Source: Pseudomonas sp. GM79 (GTDB taxonomy: Bacteria; Pseudomonadota; Gammaproteobacteria; Pseudomonadales; Pseudomonadaceae). From it: a stretch of DNA of 54,089 bases. The notes below the pieces were generated by a model, which was given only the letters and a program-made list of their open reading frames with translations, was not told where the DNA came from and did not search any database. This document shows, in pieces, positions 53,013 to 54,089 of this stretch. How positions within the stretch are numbered: position 1 is the stretch's first letter; the number at the start of each line of letters is the position of its first letter. The translations under genes were made by a program, and so were the position numbers. The stretch lies in contig NZ_AKJE01000022.1 of NCBI RefSeq assembly GCF_000282495.1, forward strand, positions 1 to 54,089, in the 5' to 3' direction.

Positions 53013-53939
53013 CTATTTATAATGCTGCTCAAACACCGCCACCTGATCCGGCGTGATCAGCTGAAAGGGCACCCAGACATCCGTCTCGACCGGCTCCCCT
53101 TTGATCATCTTGATGGCCGCTTGCAGCGCGCTGGTCGCTTGCGCTTTGGGGTCTTGAAAGACCGAGGCTACGAGCATTCCACGCTTGATGGCCGCCAGAC
53201 CGTCAGGCAGGCCGTCGATGCCGACAATTGCAATCTCGCCCTTGGCTTTGCCGGCTTGCTGCAGTGCCATGGCGGCGCCGATGGCCATCTCGTCGTTGTT
53301 GGCCACGATGGCATCGAAGTTGGCGCCGGCCAGCAGCCAGTTGCTGGTCAGGTCCATCCCTTTGTTGCGCTGCCACTCGGCACTTTGTTGTTCGACGATC
53401 TTGATCCCGGGATAGTCCTTGAGCACTTGATTGACGCCTTCGGTGCGGTCGTGCGTGGAGTTTTGCGCCAGGTCGCCCTTGATGATCGCAATGTTGCCTT
53501 TGCCCGCCATCTTTTCAGCCAGGTAGCGCATTTGCAGTTGCCCGGCCTCAACGTCGTTGGACGCCACCGTGACCACGCCTTTGGGCAGGACGCGTTCGTC
53601 CGGATGGCGGTTGACGTAGACCAGCGGTATTTTCGCTTCGACGGCGGCGCGAGTCATGTTGGCGGTGGCGGCGGTGTCCACGGGCAGGACGATGACGGCA
53701 TCCACTTTCTGGCCGAGAAAGCCCTGAATCTGATTGAGCTGGCGAACCACATCGCCCTGGGCATCCTCGAACTGGATCTGGACGTTCTCCTTCCTGGCGG
53801 CATCTTCCAGGCCGCTGCGCACATAGGTCATGAAATTGTCGTCAACCCTGGCAATGCTGACGCCGATGCGATAGCTGGCGGCGGCCCATTGGCTGAAGAG
53901 GAATAACAGCGTGGCAAAAAGAAGTGTGCAGCGACGCAT
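53013..53939 (-). CDS. Sugar/inositol ABC transporter substrate-binding protein
   Basis: 308 residues with a signal peptide (LLFATLLFLFSQWAAA). The type I periplasmic-binding fold starts YRIGVSIARVDDNFMTYVRS. It contains QKVDAVIVLPVDTAATANMT, IPLVYVNRHPDE, ANFDAIVANNDEMAIGAAMA and IAIVGIDGLPDGLAAI, as in ribose-, inositol- and rhizopine-binding proteins. It ends in FQLITPDQVAVFEQHYK. No ATPase or permease gene lies within the window on either side, so it is an orphan here; the sugar is unknown. Confidence 0.9.
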   Translation of the reverse strand: MRRCTLLFATLLFLFSQWAAASYRIGVSIARVDDNFMTYVRSGLEDAARKENVQIQFEDAQGDVVRQLNQIQGFLGQKVDAVIVLPVDTAATANMTRAAVEAKIPLVYVNRHPDERVLPKGVVTVASNDVEAGQLQMRYLAEKMAGKGNIAIIKGDLAQNSTHDRTEGVNQVLKDYPGIKIVEQQSAEWQRNKGMDLTSNWLLAGANFDAIVANNDEMAIGAAMALQQAGKAKGEIAIVGIDGLPDGLAAIKRGMLVASVFQDPKAQATSALQAAIKMIKGEPVETDVWVPFQLITPDQVAVFEQHYK

Positions 53940-54003
53940 GATGGTTTTTCCTTTTTTGTTATGAGTTGAAATTCATCAAGATCAAAAAAATGCGTAATGC
54001 GAT

Positions 54004-54089
54004 CTGTAGCAGCTGTCGAGCCTGCGAGGCTGCGATCGGCTGCGAAGCAGTCGTGAATCCGGCTGATGCGGTCTGCCTGACACACCGCG
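54004..54089. repeat. GGCTGCGAAGCAGTCGT-family repeat, inverted copy of 1.9 kb
   Basis: The reverse complement of 54006-54089 matches about 1922-2005 with a single difference over some 84 bp (GCTCCTAC versus GCTGCTAC). It is cut off by the window end. Confidence 0.8.

Overview
The window reads as chromosomal DNA of a fluorescent-group Pseudomonas. The main clue is about a dozen copies of the GTGGGAGCGGGCTTGCTCGCGAA-type REP palindrome, usually as inverted pairs between genes. A second GC-rich repeat built on GGCTGCGAAGCAGTCGT is also present. Gene content (Puu/Pot polyamine genes, Kup, ChrA, many LysR regulators, a DUF6124 protein) and the generally high-GC coding agree with this. No rRNA, tRNA, CRISPR array or intact insertion sequence was seen.

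Layout. 0.2-8.4 kb: azoreductase/LysR divergent pair, a helix-turn-helix protein with a beta-propeller protein, a YjdF-like membrane protein, several small or lipoprotein genes (one with 17 consecutive Gly), DUF1428 and ThpR. 8.7-19.9 kb: a polyamine block made of an ABC importer (ATPase, two permeases, binding protein; minus strand, ATGA overlaps) and the gamma-glutamylation pathway for putrescine (PuuD on minus; PuuA, PuuC, PuuB and the PuuR-type regulator on plus). Imported putrescine would be glutamylated, oxidised, dehydrogenated and hydrolysed to GABA. 20.0-22.0 kb: an AT-richer islet with an orphan type VI secretion Hcp gene overlapping a DUF4225 gene, and a convergent four-helix membrane protein. 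22.4-25.9 kb: the most unusual locus, a compact operon of an isocyanide synthase (PvcA/DIT1 family), a HAD phosphatase, and a fusion of a second isocyanide synthase domain to a TauD/PvcB-type Fe(II)/2-oxoglutarate dioxygenase. It ends at a strong terminator.

26-36 kb: DUF6124 protein with a structured-looking leader, a small (p)ppGpp-hydrolase-like HD protein, a cytoplasmic PhoD-like phosphatase, a structured non-coding segment ending in a terminator (about 29.38-29.61 kb), a quinone reductase/LysR pair, a DeoR regulator, small secreted proteins, chromate transporter and a CAP-domain protein. A 266-bp element with perfect 31-bp terminal inverted repeats lies just upstream of the CAP gene. 36.5-46.9 kb: SleB-type hydrolase, Kup, an isochorismatase-like hydrolase with an old yellow enzyme and LysR regulator, an atypical amidase, a 24-residue membrane peptide, a Mut7-C/ubiquitin-like fusion, VOC and GFA proteins.

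46.9-54 kb: a 1463-residue hybrid sensor kinase and an HD-GYP response regulator form a two-gene signalling operon that probably controls c-di-GMP. They are followed by a weak small ORF and an orphan periplasmic sugar/inositol-binding protein. The window closes in a repeat that is an almost exact inverted copy of one near position 1.9 kb.

All functions are inferred from reading the translations and motifs; no database search was possible.
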